A DNA stretch of 64,000 nucleotides from DASUKM01 sp036278735 (GCA_036278735.1 DASUKM010000009.1:29167-93166); one strand, 5' to 3'. Counted from the first letter of the stretch, positions 27,199 through 36,745 are shown. Numbers and translations: made by a program. The notes: generated by a model from the letters alone, not told the origin.

Positions 27199-27372
27199 GC
27201 CGGCCACGGATACGACGCCACGGACGCCACGGAGCGCACGGATACGGCAACCGCCACGGACGCCACGGACGCCACGGATACGGCAACCGCCTCGGACTTC
27301 ACGGACGCCACGGATACGGCAACCGCCACGGACGCCACGGACGCCACGGAGTGCACGGATACGACGCGGAGC
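27199..27372. repeat. CACGGA nonamer tandem array
   Basis: Units such as ACGCCACGG, ATACGGCAACCGC and CCACGGACG repeat in multiples of nine bases, so the plus strand reads an endless Thr-Asp-Ala pattern. A second array built on the same CACGGA core lies on the other side of the trypsin-like gene. The array fills the gap between the start of the minus-strand gene (27082) and the trypsin-like gene (27394). I see nothing else in 27083-27198. Confidence 0.9.
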
Positions 27373-27393
27373 GAGAGTAGAATCGATCCAGCC

Positions 27394-28215
27394 GTGACGC
27401 CGACGTTTCGAACGCGGGGATGGAGGCTTGCGATGGCCGCGGGCGTGGCCATCTGGACGGGGGCGTGCGGCAGCCACTCGGGCCCGTCGGCGCCAGAGGT
27501 GCCGGCGCCGACCTCCGGCCTGCCGAGCGGCGGACCGTGCTCCGTGCTTTCCGGGGCCGGCACGGCGATCCAGAACGGCACCGCCTGCGATGCGACCACG
27601 GCCTCGGTCGTGCTGATGAACCTGCGCGACAGCGACAACGCGCCGTCAGCCGCGTGTTCGGCGACCGTCATCGCGCCGCGCGCCGTGTTGACGGCCGCGC
27701 ACTGCCTGGTCGGCCACACGGCGTCCGTCCAGATTTACCCCGGCACGCTCCCGCAAATCTCCGCTTCGTCCTTTCATGCCTATCCCGGCTACAGCGAAGA
27801 CGATCCCAACGCGCTCGATGTGGGGGTCGTGCTGTTCGACCACGACATCGGCCGCACGCCGGTGCCGCTGTTCCTGAGCCGCGACGCGCAAGTCGGCGAG
27901 ACGGCGATCGTCGCCGGCTGGGGCAACGATCAGCACAACAACGCGGACGTCCTGCGCGCCGGGCCGACGACGATCAGCGCCGTCGGCCCGGCGCTGCTGC
28001 AAACGCAATTCGGCACGAACGTCGCCGCGGTCTGCCCCGGCGATTCGGGCGGACCCCTGCTGCTCGACGCCGGCGGCGTGTGGGCGATTGCCGGGATCAC
28101 GTCGGCCGTCACGAACACGGCCTGCATCGAGGGGACCGATTTCTTCGCGAACGTGCGGAATCCGGCGATCGCGGCGTTCATCCTCGGCCTGGTGCCCGAG
28201 GCCGCGCGCCGCTGA
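27394..28215 (+). CDS. Trypsin-like serine protease, putative lipoprotein
   Basis: A 273-residue S1-family protease. The GTG at 27394 gives a short basic region, a hydrophobic stretch and a lipobox-like TGAC, so Cys25 would be lipidated. The catalytic triad is His103 (LTAAHC), Asp142 (NALDVGVVLFD) and Ser218 (CPGDSGGP). The open frame continues upstream through the tandem array; that stretch is not protein-like and is left out. An ATG at 27433 is an alternative start but would lose the charged N-terminus. It is probably anchored in the envelope. Its substrate is unknown. Confidence 0.88.
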   Translation: MTPTFRTRGWRLAMAAGVAIWTGACGSHSGPSAPEVPAPTSGLPSGGPCSVLSGAGTAIQNGTACDATTASVVLMNLRDSDNAPSAACSATVIAPRAVLTAAHCLVGHTASVQIYPGTLPQISASSFHAYPGYSEDDPNALDVGVVLFDHDIGRTPVPLFLSRDAQVGETAIVAGWGNDQHNNADVLRAGPTTISAVGPALLQTQFGTNVAAVCPGDSGGPLLLDAGGVWAIAGITSAVTNTACIEGTDFFANVRNPAIAAFILGLVPEAARR

Positions 28216-28432
28216 CGGCCACGGCCACGGATCACACGGATCACACGGACACGACGGCCACGGATTACACGGATCACACGGACACGACAGCCACGGATCA
28301 CGCGGCCACGGATCACACGGATCACACGGACACGACGGCCACGGATCACACGGATCACACGGACACGACGGCCACGGATTACACGGATCACACGGACACG
28401 ACAGCCACGGATCACACGGATTGCACGGGACG
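28216..28432. repeat. 33-bp higher-order tandem array after the protease gene
   Basis: About six copies of a 33-base unit, itself made of two CACGGATCA nonamers plus CACGGACACGACGGC, with TTA/TCA and GGC/AGC variants alternating between copies. It begins directly after the TGA at 28213-28215. All unit lengths are multiples of three. The region up to the ADOP start at 28481 holds nothing else apart from CTCCGTCTAA at 28459. Confidence 0.92.
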
Positions 28433-28480
28433 GGCGGACCCAACCGGCAATACGAGGACTCCGTCTAACAGAGGCGACAC

Positions 28481-31033
28481 ATGACCGCTCTCATTCGCGA
28501 CCTCCGCGTGGCCGTCCGCGTGCTCCTGCGCACCAAGGCCTGGACGGCCGTGGTGCTCCTGTCGCTCGCGCTGGGCATCGGCGCCAACGCGGCGCTCTTC
28601 ACGGCCGTCAACGGGCTGCTGCTGCAGACGGTTCGCGTTCACGAGCCGGAGCGGCTCATCCGGTTCAACTGGGCCGGAACGAACGACATGGTCCGCAGCT
28701 CGAGCGACTACGGCTACTCGGGCGGCACCGCGGCGCACACGGTGCGGTCCACCTTCTCGTTCGCGATCTTCGAGCAGATGCGCGCCGCCAGCACGACGCT
28801 GACGGATCTCGCCGCCGGATCGCCGATGAACAGCCTGAACGTGATCGTCGGGCGCGACGCGCAGCTTGCCGACGGCTACGAAGCCTCGGGCAACTTCTTC
28901 GAGGTCATCGGCGTGCCGGCGGCGCTCGGCCGCGTGTTCGACGGCAACGACGACAAGCCCTCCGCAACGCCTGTGGCCGTCATCAGCTATCCGTACTGGC
29001 AGAGGCGCTTCGCGGGTGAATCGTCCGTCATCGACCGCGTCGTGTCGATCAACGGGGTCATGGTGACCATCATCGGGGTGACGCCCCGGGACTTCGCGGG
29101 GATCCAGAGACTCGGCGACGATCCACCCGACGTGATGCTGCCCCTGTCCTTCGATGGCGTGTTCAATCCGCCGACCCCGCTGCCTGACGGCAAGCCGGCC
29201 ATCCCGCGCCTCGAGCAACCGACGTACTGGTGGCTGCAGCTGATTGGACGTTTGAAGCCGGGCGCATCGATCGGCCAGGCTCGCGCGAACTTCACCACCG
29301 TCTTTCGGCACGCCGCGCGCGCCGGGATGGCGGACTACCAGGCGTCGCTCACGCCGGAAGAAAAGCACCTGTCGTTCAACCGCCAGCGCGGCGACGCGAT
29401 ACCGGAGCTGCTCGTCAAGCCGGCCGCGCACGGCTACTACGAGCTCGATCCCCAGGCGCAGCGGTCCGCCGGGTTCCTCACCGTGGTCGTCGTCATCGTC
29501 CTGCTGATCGTCTGCGCCAACGTCGCGAACCTCCTGCTCTCGCGTGCAACGACGCGGACCCGCGAGATTTCGGTCCGGCTCTCCCTGGGAGCGACGCGCG
29601 GCCGCTTGATCCGGCAACTGCTCACCGAGAGCGTGCTGCTGTCGAGTCTCGGCGGCGGGTTCGGGGTCCTCGTCGGGTACTGGTCGCGCGCCCTGCTGCC
29701 GTTCGGCAAGGACGCGCCGCTCGACTGGCGTGTCCTCGGATTCGTGGCAGGCGTCAGCCTGATCACCGGCGTGGTGTTCGGGCTCGTGCCCGCGCTGCGC
29801 GCGACGCGCGTCGATCTCGCGGGGGCGATGAAGGAGAGCGGCCGCAGCGTCACCGGCAGCCGCAGTCTGCTGAGCAGGGGCCTGCTCGTGCTGCAGGTCG
29901 GCATGTCGCTGGTGTTGATCATCGGCGCCGGACTGTTCCTTCGGACGCTCGAAAACCTGAGGAGCGTCGACGTCGGCTTCGACTCGACGAACCTGCTGAT
30001 GTTCAACGTGAACCCGAGCGTCAACCGGTACGACGCGGATCGATCGGCGCAGGTCTTTCGCCAGGTGCTCGAACGGATGTCGGCGCTTCCCGGCGTGACC
30101 TCCGGGGCGCTGACGCGTACGACCCTGCTCTCGGGCAGCACCAGCACGAGCTCGATGTGGAAGCAGGGGCAGACGGACCTGAAGGCCGCCGAAGAAGACA
30201 TGTACATGATGGACGTCTCGCCGACGTTCTTCACAACGCTGGGCATTCCCGTGCTGCGCGGCCGGGCGTTCAGCGATCACGACGGCAAGACCGCGCCGAA
30301 GGTCGCGATCGTCAACGAAGCGGCGGCGCGCGAGCTGTTTCCCCACGGCGACGCCCTCGGCCGGCGCATCGGCGGATCGTTCGAGAAATCGGGCGAGTAC
30401 GAAATCGTCGGCATCGTGCGCGACACGAAATACGAGAGCGTGCGCGATCCCGGGCCGCCCACGATGTATCGGTGCGCGTGGCAGATGCCGGTGCGGAGCC
30501 TGAACGTCGTGCTCAGGACGGCCGGCGATCCACTGGCCCTGACGGAGACCGTGCGGCGCGCGATGCGCGACGTCGATCCGACGCTGCCGATCCGGCGGTT
30601 CACGTCGCAGAGCGAGCAGATCTCGCTGCGCTTCGCGCAGGAGCAGCTGTTCGCGACGGCCTACACGGCGTTCGGCGCGCTCGCGCTGGTGCTCGCGTGC
30701 ATCGGCCTGTTCGGGCTCATGAGCTACGCCGTCGCCCGCCGGACGAACGAGATCGGCATCCGTATGGCGCTCGGCGCGCAGCGCGGCACCGTCGTCCGCA
30801 TGGTGATGCGCGAGTCGATGCTGCTGGTCGGCGCCGGCGTCACCGTCGGTCTCGTCGCGGCGCTGTGGGCGGGCCGTTTCGTGACGGCCGTCCTGTATGG
30901 GCTCTCCCCGAACGACGCGCTCACGATGAGCGCCGCCGTCGGGTTGATCGCGGTGGTGTCGGGGCTTGCCGGCTATCTACCCGCCCGACGCGCGTCGCAC
31001 GTGGACCCGATGGAGGCGTTGCGAGAGCAGTAG
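28481..31033 (+). CDS. ADOP-like MacB/FtsX permease without a PadR partner
   Basis: An 850-residue permease beginning directly at the first helix (TAVVLLSLALGIGANAALFT), without the ADOP cytoplasmic N-terminal region. It has two MacB periplasmic domains and two FtsX cores (LLIVCANVANLLLSRATTRT; ARRTNEIGIRMALGAQRG) and ends ARRASHVDPMEALREQ. GAGGCG precedes the ATG. No ATPase or PadR gene is adjacent. The downstream gene is a receptor-like kinase on the same strand, 170 bases away. The frame is intact. Confidence 0.92.
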   Translation: MTALIRDLRVAVRVLLRTKAWTAVVLLSLALGIGANAALFTAVNGLLLQTVRVHEPERLIRFNWAGTNDMVRSSSDYGYSGGTAAHTVRSTFSFAIFEQMRAASTTLTDLAAGSPMNSLNVIVGRDAQLADGYEASGNFFEVIGVPAALGRVFDGNDDKPSATPVAVISYPYWQRRFAGESSVIDRVVSINGVMVTIIGVTPRDFAGIQRLGDDPPDVMLPLSFDGVFNPPTPLPDGKPAIPRLEQPTYWWLQLIGRLKPGASIGQARANFTTVFRHAARAGMADYQASLTPEEKHLSFNRQRGDAIPELLVKPAAHGYYELDPQAQRSAGFLTVVVVIVLLIVCANVANLLLSRATTRTREISVRLSLGATRGRLIRQLLTESVLLSSLGGGFGVLVGYWSRALLPFGKDAPLDWRVLGFVAGVSLITGVVFGLVPALRATRVDLAGAMKESGRSVTGSRSLLSRGLLVLQVGMSLVLIIGAGLFLRTLENLRSVDVGFDSTNLLMFNVNPSVNRYDADRSAQVFRQVLERMSALPGVTSGALTRTTLLSGSTSTSSMWKQGQTDLKAAEEDMYMMDVSPTFFTTLGIPVLRGRAFSDHDGKTAPKVAIVNEAAARELFPHGDALGRRIGGSFEKSGEYEIVGIVRDTKYESVRDPGPPTMYRCAWQMPVRSLNVVLRTAGDPLALTETVRRAMRDVDPTLPIRRFTSQSEQISLRFAQEQLFATAYTAFGALALVLACIGLFGLMSYAVARRTNEIGIRMALGAQRGTVVRMVMRESMLLVGAGVTVGLVAALWAGRFVTAVLYGLSPNDALTMSAAVGLIAVVSGLAGYLPARRASHVDPMEALREQ

Positions 31034-31079
31034 CGACCGCCCGACGGACGGGCCGCTTGCCCGATCCACACGGTCGAGG

Positions 31080-31085
31080 TAGAGT
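31080..31085 (+). promoter_or_regulatory. -10-like TAGAGT upstream of the kinase gene
   Basis: TAGAGT lies seven bases before a GTG (31093). That GTG opens a 38-codon frame ending in TGA at 31207-31209, which overlaps the kinase ATG as ATGA. It may be a leader ORF coupled to the kinase, but the peptide is not recognisable. Confidence 0.25.
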
Positions 31086-31205
31086 GACGGTCGTGCCTGG
31101 CGGTTGCCGACCGAGGGTGCCCACTGACAGCGCCTTCCGCGACGCCGCGGCGCACGACGTACGGCACGCTCGGCGCGCCAGGGCCGCCGGTCGGCAGTGT
31201 CGGCC

Positions 31206-33491
31206 ATGACTGACGGCGACGATCTCACGCGTGCGGCGGCTACCCCCTCCTCGCACCGCACCATCGGGGCCTATCGGCTGATCGACAAGCTCGGCGAAGG
31301 CGGCATGGGTGAGGTCTGGCGGGCCGAGCAGTCGACGCCGTTCCGGCGTACCGTGGCGATCAAGTTGATCAAGGCCGGCATGGACACGAGCGCGGTCGTG
31401 GCGCGCTTCGAGTCCGAGCGTCAGGCCCTCGCCCTGATGGCGCACCCCAACATCGCCAGCGTGTTCGACGCCGGGTCGACGCCCGACGGCCGCCCGTTCT
31501 TCGCGATGGAGTATGTCGCGGGAACGCCGATCACGACCTTCTGCGACAGGCAGCGGCTGAGCGTGCGTCAGCGGCTGGCGCTGTTCATCCAGGTCTGCGA
31601 CGGCGTGCAGCACGCGCATCAAAAAGCGATCATCCACCGCGATCTCAAGCCCTCGAACGTCCTGATCGCGCTGCACGACGACAAGCCGGTGCCGAAGATC
31701 ATCGACTTCGGGCTGGCCAAAGCCACGGCGCAGCGCCTCACCGAAAAGTCGATGTTCACGGAAGTGGGGGTGATGGTCGGGACGCCGGCGTACATGAGCC
31801 CCGAGCAGGCGGATCTGACCGAGCGCCACGTCGACACGCGCACCGACGTGTATGCCCTGGGGGTGATCCTCTACGAGCTGCTGGTGGGGGCGCTGCCGGT
31901 CGACGACCGCACCCTCCGGGAGGCTGGATTCCAGGAGATGCTGCGGTTGATTCAGGAGCGGGAGCCGCCGCGCCCGAGCGTGAAGCTGCGCGCGATGGGA
32001 GAGGCGTCGAGCGCGTCGGCCGGCCACCGCCAGCAGGACGTGCGGACGCTGGCGCGGCGCCTCCATGGCGACCTCGACTGGATCACCATGAAGGCGCTGG
32101 AGAAGGACCGCACGCGGCGGTACGGCTCCGCGTCCGATCTCGCCGCGGATCTCGAGCGGCACCTCCGCGACGAGCCCGTGCTGGCCGGCCCACCCAGCCC
32201 GACGTACCGCGCGCGCAAGTTCGTGCGGCGCCACCGCGTGGGGGTGAGCGTGGCGAGCGCGGCGATCGTGCTGCTCGTCGCCTTCGCGATCACGTCCGTG
32301 GTCCAGGAGCGGCGGATCGCGCGCGAGCGGGACCGCGCCAACCAGGAGGCTGCGGCGTCGCAGCGCGTCGCCGATTTCATGGTGAACATGTTCAAGGTGT
32401 CGGACCCGAGCGAAGCGCGGGGCAATACCGTGACCGCTCGGGAAATCCTTGACAAAGCCTCGCACGACATCGGCACGAACCTGGAGAAGGACCCGCTGCT
32501 GCAGGCGCGGCTGATGGACACGATGGGCAACGTGTACAAGTCGCTCGGGCTGTTTCCCCAGGCCAAGGCGCTGCTCGGGCAGGCGCTCGACATCCGGCGG
32601 CGTCTGCTCGGGAACGACCAGGCGGACACGGTCGATACGATGCGCGCCCTCGCGGGGCTGATGACCGACAACGGAGACCCCGGGGCCGAGGCGCTCGACC
32701 GGCAAGTGCTCGCGATCGACCAGCGGGTCCTGGGTCCGAAGGCCCCGGAGACACTCAAGGCGCTGAACAATGTTGCGACCGCGGTGAGCAAGCGGGGCGC
32801 GTTCGAGCAAGCGGCGCAGATGTACCGCGAGGTCCTCGCCGGCGCCAACGTAACGTGGGGTGAGGGATCGTTTCAGGCGGTGAGAATCACGGGCAACCTG
32901 GTCTTCGCCCTGAACGGGGCGGGCAAGTACCGCGAGGCCGAGGCCGTGGGCCGGCACGCGCTCGAGATCGCGCGGCGGACGCTCGGCACAGATCACCCCG
33001 ACACGCTCTCCCTGATGAACAATCTGGCCGTGTCGCTCGAACACCAAGGGAAAATCGACGAGAAGACGACGCTGGAGGAGGAGGCGCTGAACGACTCGCG
33101 GCGGGTGAACGGGCCCCGGCATCCCGACACGCTGCTCCTGGCCACCAACGTGGCCGCGTTGCACCTCGACGCCGGCCGTCTGGCTGAAGCCGAGTCCGAG
33201 TTGAAGTCGGTCCTGGCGATCGAGGAGCAGGTCCTCGGGACCGACAATTCAACGATGGCGCTCACCCGCTACGACCTCGCGCGCGTCGAGGCGGTCCAGG
33301 GGCACCGCACCGAGGCGCTGTCGCTCTTGCGCACGGCCGTCGAACACGGCCTCGACCCTTCCTTCGTGCACGAGATTGACGGAACCTTTCCGTCGCTGCG
33401 CACAGACCCGTCGTTCGCCCCGATCAAGGCCGAGCTGGGCCGGCGCTACGAGCCCGACCAGAAGGCGGCGGCCCCGAACGCGGGCGGATAA
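31206..33491 (+). CDS. Transmembrane Ser/Thr protein kinase with C-terminal TPR region
   Basis: A 761-residue Hanks-type kinase, counted from the ATG at 31206; a GTG at 31197 would add three residues. The kinase domain spans about residues 24-290 with the glycine loop GEGGMGEVW, Lys53, HRDLKPSN (144-151) and DFG (167-169). One membrane helix (VSVASAAIVLLVAFAIT, about 346-363) separates it from an extracytoplasmic region of roughly 380 residues. That region holds several TPR units of the kinesin-light-chain type (LGTDHPDTLSLMNNLAVSLE). It is probably a sensor kinase in which the TPRs bind an envelope ligand or partner. Confidence 0.93.
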   Translation: MTDGDDLTRAAATPSSHRTIGAYRLIDKLGEGGMGEVWRAEQSTPFRRTVAIKLIKAGMDTSAVVARFESERQALALMAHPNIASVFDAGSTPDGRPFFAMEYVAGTPITTFCDRQRLSVRQRLALFIQVCDGVQHAHQKAIIHRDLKPSNVLIALHDDKPVPKIIDFGLAKATAQRLTEKSMFTEVGVMVGTPAYMSPEQADLTERHVDTRTDVYALGVILYELLVGALPVDDRTLREAGFQEMLRLIQEREPPRPSVKLRAMGEASSASAGHRQQDVRTLARRLHGDLDWITMKALEKDRTRRYGSASDLAADLERHLRDEPVLAGPPSPTYRARKFVRRHRVGVSVASAAIVLLVAFAITSVVQERRIARERDRANQEAAASQRVADFMVNMFKVSDPSEARGNTVTAREILDKASHDIGTNLEKDPLLQARLMDTMGNVYKSLGLFPQAKALLGQALDIRRRLLGNDQADTVDTMRALAGLMTDNGDPGAEALDRQVLAIDQRVLGPKAPETLKALNNVATAVSKRGAFEQAAQMYREVLAGANVTWGEGSFQAVRITGNLVFALNGAGKYREAEAVGRHALEIARRTLGTDHPDTLSLMNNLAVSLEHQGKIDEKTTLEEEALNDSRRVNGPRHPDTLLLATNVAALHLDAGRLAEAESELKSVLAIEEQVLGTDNSTMALTRYDLARVEAVQGHRTEALSLLRTAVEHGLDPSFVHEIDGTFPSLRTDPSFAPIKAELGRRYEPDQKAAAPNAGG

Positions 33492-33502
33492 TCTCGTGAG
33501 CG

Positions 33503-33566
33503 CACGGCGCCGAGCGGCGACATGATTTCGTACGGACCGAGCCGTGCGCCGGCTGACCGCATCATC
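33503..33566 (-). pseudogene. Relic of a kinase N-terminus
   Basis: On the minus strand the frame reads MMRSAGARLGPYEIMSPLGA. This is the standard opening of acidobacterial Hanks kinases just before the glycine-rich loop, but the expected GGMGEVYRA does not follow. Only about 21 codons survive, in the gap between the kinase gene at 31206 and the oxidoreductase at 33640. I read it as the stub of a deleted kinase gene; chance similarity is possible. Confidence 0.5.
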
Positions 33567-33639
33567 CGTTCGCATTGTCGCGAGCGAGGCGCGGGGGCAA
33601 CGCCGTACTCCTGATCTCCTGCAAGAACCCGCGGCGGGA

Positions 33640-35061
33640 TCAGTCCCGCAGCACCTCGCGCAGCGCGAGCTGCGCCGCGAAGTAGCCGCACATGCCATGG
33701 ACGCCGACGCCGGGCGGCGTCGACGCCGAGCAGATGTAGAGGCCCCGCGCGGGGGTTGCGTACCAGCGCCAGGTGGGGCGCGCGATCATCTGCCGGAAGT
33801 CGGTCACGCCGGCGCCGATGTCCCCGCCCACGAGATTCGGGTTGTACGCTTCGAAGTCGGCCGGCGTCATGACGTGGCGCGCGATCACGCGATCGCGGAA
33901 CCCGGGCGCGAACCGCTCGATCTGGGCCTCGATCCGCGGCAGCATGTCGGCCGTCGACGCGTGCGGCACGTGGCAGTACGTCCACACGGTGTGGCGCCCC
34001 CGCGGCGCGCGCGTGTCGTCGAACAGACTGGGCTGCGACAGCAGCACGAAGGGACGCTCCGAGACGCGGCCCGTCCACGCGTCGCGTTCGGACGCGGCAA
34101 TCTCGTCGAGCGTGCCGCCGAGGTGCACCGTCCCGGCGAGCGCCACGCGCTCGTCGCGCCAGGGGATGGGCGCGTCGAGCGCCCAGTCCACCTTGTAGAC
34201 GCCCATGCCGTAGCGATACTCGCGCAGCTTCCGTTGATACGAGGCCGGGAGCCGTGCGCCTGCCACCCGGAGCAGCGGAGCGGGCGAAAGGTCGCACAGA
34301 ATCGCGCGCGCGGGCGGGAGTTCGTCGAGCGTCGCGATCCGCGCATTCGTCACGATCTCGCCGCCGAGCGAGCGGAGGTACGCCGCCAGCGCGTCGGCAA
34401 TCTTCTGCGAACCGCCGCGGGGGATCACCCAGCCGGCCGTGTGCGCGGTCGCCCCGAGCACCAGGCCGACGGCGCCGGTGGGCACGCGGTCGAGCGGCAG
34501 CATCGTGTGCGCCGCGATCCCGGCGAACAGGCCGCGCGCCCGCACGCCGTGGAAGCTGTGCGACGCGATCCGCTCGGCCGATTGCAGCGCGTGCGCGCCG
34601 AAGCGGGCGAGCGCGAGCGGATGCCGCGGCCAGCGCGGCGGCGCCAGCACCGCATCCCTGATCCGCGGCCACGCGTCGACGACCGACCCGATCACCCGTC
34701 GATACGCCGCATCGTCGAGCCCGAGGCCCAGCGCCGTCTGCGCGACGGATCGATCGACGATGGCGGGACGCTGGCCGTCGACGGGATGCGCGAGCATGGC
34801 GGGCGGCTCGATCCAGGTCAGCCCGTGATCGCCGAGCGGCAGCGAGCGGAAGAACGGCGAGGCGATCGCCATCGGGTGGACCGCCGAACACACGTCGTGC
34901 AGGAAGCCGGGCCGCGTCAGCTCCGCCGAACGGCAGCCGCCGCCGATCGTCGGCATCGCCTCGTACACGACGACCGTGCGGCCGGCGCGCGCGAGCACGA
35001 TGGCCGCCGCCAATCCGTTCGGGCCCGCGCCCACGACGACCGCATCAGGATTTCCGGCCAC
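33640..35061 (-). CDS. FAD-dependent oxidoreductase of the phytoene desaturase (CrtI) family
   Basis: A 473-residue flavoprotein. The dinucleotide-binding motif VVVGAGPNGLAAAIVLARAG lies at the N-terminus and is followed by the second family segment VYEAMPTIGGGCRS. The C-terminal FAD motif is PGVGVHGMCGYFAA. The start is a GTG at 35059-35061. The CrtI-like superfamily includes carotenoid desaturases, retinol saturases and many uncharacterised members. There are no carotenoid genes here, so the substrate is unknown. It is divergent from the LMF1-like gene, with only 42 bases between them. Confidence 0.9.
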   Translation of the reverse strand: MAGNPDAVVVGAGPNGLAAAIVLARAGRTVVVYEAMPTIGGGCRSAELTRPGFLHDVCSAVHPMAIASPFFRSLPLGDHGLTWIEPPAMLAHPVDGQRPAIVDRSVAQTALGLGLDDAAYRRVIGSVVDAWPRIRDAVLAPPRWPRHPLALARFGAHALQSAERIASHSFHGVRARGLFAGIAAHTMLPLDRVPTGAVGLVLGATAHTAGWVIPRGGSQKIADALAAYLRSLGGEIVTNARIATLDELPPARAILCDLSPAPLLRVAGARLPASYQRKLREYRYGMGVYKVDWALDAPIPWRDERVALAGTVHLGGTLDEIAASERDAWTGRVSERPFVLLSQPSLFDDTRAPRGRHTVWTYCHVPHASTADMLPRIEAQIERFAPGFRDRVIARHVMTPADFEAYNPNLVGGDIGAGVTDFRQMIARPTWRWYATPARGLYICSASTPPGVGVHGMCGYFAAQLALREVLRD

Positions 35062-35103
35062 GTCTTTGCTACGCTCTCAGTCTAGCCGCAGGCCGACTCA
35101 ATC

Positions 35104-36546
35104 ATGCCCCACGAACTGCCTGCTTACTGGTACTCCCGCTGGCTCTTCGAGCGCGGCCTCGCGCTGACCTACCTCATCGGCTTCCTGGTCGTCGTGAATC
35201 AATTCATCCCCCTGCTCGGCGAGCGAGGCCTGCTGCCGGTGGCGCGCTTCGTCCGGCAGGTGCCGTTCCGCGCCTCGCCCAGCCTGTTCTTCTTCGCGTC
35301 GAGCGACAACGCCTTCCGGATCGCCGGGTGGGCCGGCGTGGTGCTGTCGTGCGTGGCGCTCACGGGCATCGCGCAGCACCGCAGCGCGATCGCGGCGGCG
35401 ATCGTCTGGGGGCTGCTCTGGGTCCTGTATCTCTCGTTCGTCAACGTGGGCCAGACCTGGTATGCGTTCGGGTGGGAATCGCTCCTCTGCGAGGCGGGCT
35501 TCTTCACGATCTTTGCCGGCGCGACCGGCACGGCGCCGCCGGCGCTGCTGAACTGGATCTACCGGTGGACGCTGTTCCGGCTGATGTTCGGCGCGGGCCT
35601 GATCAAGATTCGCGGCGATGCGTGCTGGCGCAACCTGACGTGCCTCGACTACTTCTTCGAAACGCAGCCGATTCCCAATCCCCTGAGCTGGTACCTGCAC
35701 CATCTGCCGCGCCCGATCCTCCACGGCGGCGTCGCGTTCAACCACTTCGTGGAACTGATCGTCCCCTTCGGCTTCTTCCTGCCGCAGCCCTACGCCGGGA
35801 TCGCCGGACTGTTCACGATCGCCTTCCAGCTCGTTTTGATTGTCGGAGGCAACCTGTCGTGGCTGAACTGGCTGACCATCGTGCTGGCGTTCACGACGCT
35901 CGACGACCGGTTTCTGTCGTGGCTGCCGGTCTCGATGCCCACGCTCGGCGCAATGCCCGTCGTCCAGCGCGTCGCCGTGGCCGCGCTCGCGGTCCTCGTC
36001 GCCCTCCTCAGCGTCGGTCCGGTGAGGAACATGCTCTCGCCCAACCAGGTGATGAACACCTCGTTCAATTCGCTGCAGATCGTCAACACGTACGGCGCCT
36101 TCGGCAGCGTGACGCGACAGCGGTACGAAATCGCCATCGAGGGCAGCGACGACCCGGTGATCACCGGCACCACGACCTGGCGCGAGTACCAGTTCAAGGG
36201 AAAACCAGGCGACCCGGCGCGGATGCCCTCGCAGATCGCGCCGTACCACCTGCGGCTCGATTGGCTGATGTGGTTCGCCGCGATGGGCAGCGCGCAGGAC
36301 TCGCCGTGGTTCACCGGACTGCTCGCGAAGTTGCTCGAAGGGGATCCGGGAACCCTCGGACTGCTGCGAGGCAATCCATTCCCGGACCATCCGCCGCGCT
36401 GGATTCGCGCGCAACTGTATCTGTACCGGTTCACGACGCCCGAAGAGCGCAACGCCACCGGTCAGTGGTGGCACCGGACGCTGGTCGGACCGTACTTCCC
36501 GCCGTCGCGGCTGCCGGAGCGGAATCCGCGGGCGACGCGCCATTAG
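35104..36546 (+). CDS. Lipase maturation factor (LMF1) family membrane protein
   Basis: A 480-residue protein with several membrane helices. It begins YWYSRWLFERGLALTYLIGF and contains TLFRLMFGAGLIKIRGDACW, then FNHFVELIVPFGFF and GGNLSWLNWLTIVLAF, all characteristic of the LMF1 family. A polar C-terminal domain follows (YEIAIEGSDDPVITG, then PPRWIRAQLYLYRFT). In vertebrates LMF1 helps lipases fold; the bacterial role is unknown. Some bacterial LMF1-like proteins sit beside lipid or membrane genes, but the neighbours here give no clear hint. Confidence 0.88.
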   Translation: MPHELPAYWYSRWLFERGLALTYLIGFLVVVNQFIPLLGERGLLPVARFVRQVPFRASPSLFFFASSDNAFRIAGWAGVVLSCVALTGIAQHRSAIAAAIVWGLLWVLYLSFVNVGQTWYAFGWESLLCEAGFFTIFAGATGTAPPALLNWIYRWTLFRLMFGAGLIKIRGDACWRNLTCLDYFFETQPIPNPLSWYLHHLPRPILHGGVAFNHFVELIVPFGFFLPQPYAGIAGLFTIAFQLVLIVGGNLSWLNWLTIVLAFTTLDDRFLSWLPVSMPTLGAMPVVQRVAVAALAVLVALLSVGPVRNMLSPNQVMNTSFNSLQIVNTYGAFGSVTRQRYEIAIEGSDDPVITGTTTWREYQFKGKPGDPARMPSQIAPYHLRLDWLMWFAAMGSAQDSPWFTGLLAKLLEGDPGTLGLLRGNPFPDHPPRWIRAQLYLYRFTTPEERNATGQWWHRTLVGPYFPPSRLPERNPRATRH

Positions 36547-36745
36547 TGGACACAGCGCGCCCGCGGGTGGCCGCGAACGGCGGGGTCCCCGGCGCGCACG
36601 CCTGCGCGCTGGGGTGCAACGGGGCGCCCCAGCGGGCGCGGAGGCCGTCCCCCGTTGCCGTGCTCTTCGGCCGAGCACACACTGGGGCTGTTCGCGGACA
36701 GGACCGCCACCAGCGCTGGACTGTCCGATCGATACAGCCCAGTAA
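36547..36745. other. Intergenic region between converging genes
   Basis: 199 bases between the stops of the LMF1-like gene and the MBL hydrolase. It contains a short imperfect palindrome CTGTTCG-CGGACAG near 36688 and a later CTGTCC. No coding signal, tandem array or clear terminator was seen. Confidence 0.4.

Noticed and set aside
27097..27393. Repeat-rich N-terminal extension of the trypsin-like protease
   Set aside because: The frame is open only because the array has a period divisible by three. A GTG followed by a lipoprotein signal lies after the array.
36547..36745. Terminator or mobile element between the LMF1-like and MBL genes
   Set aside because: Only a short imperfect palindrome without T-run was found, with no coding similarity on either strand.
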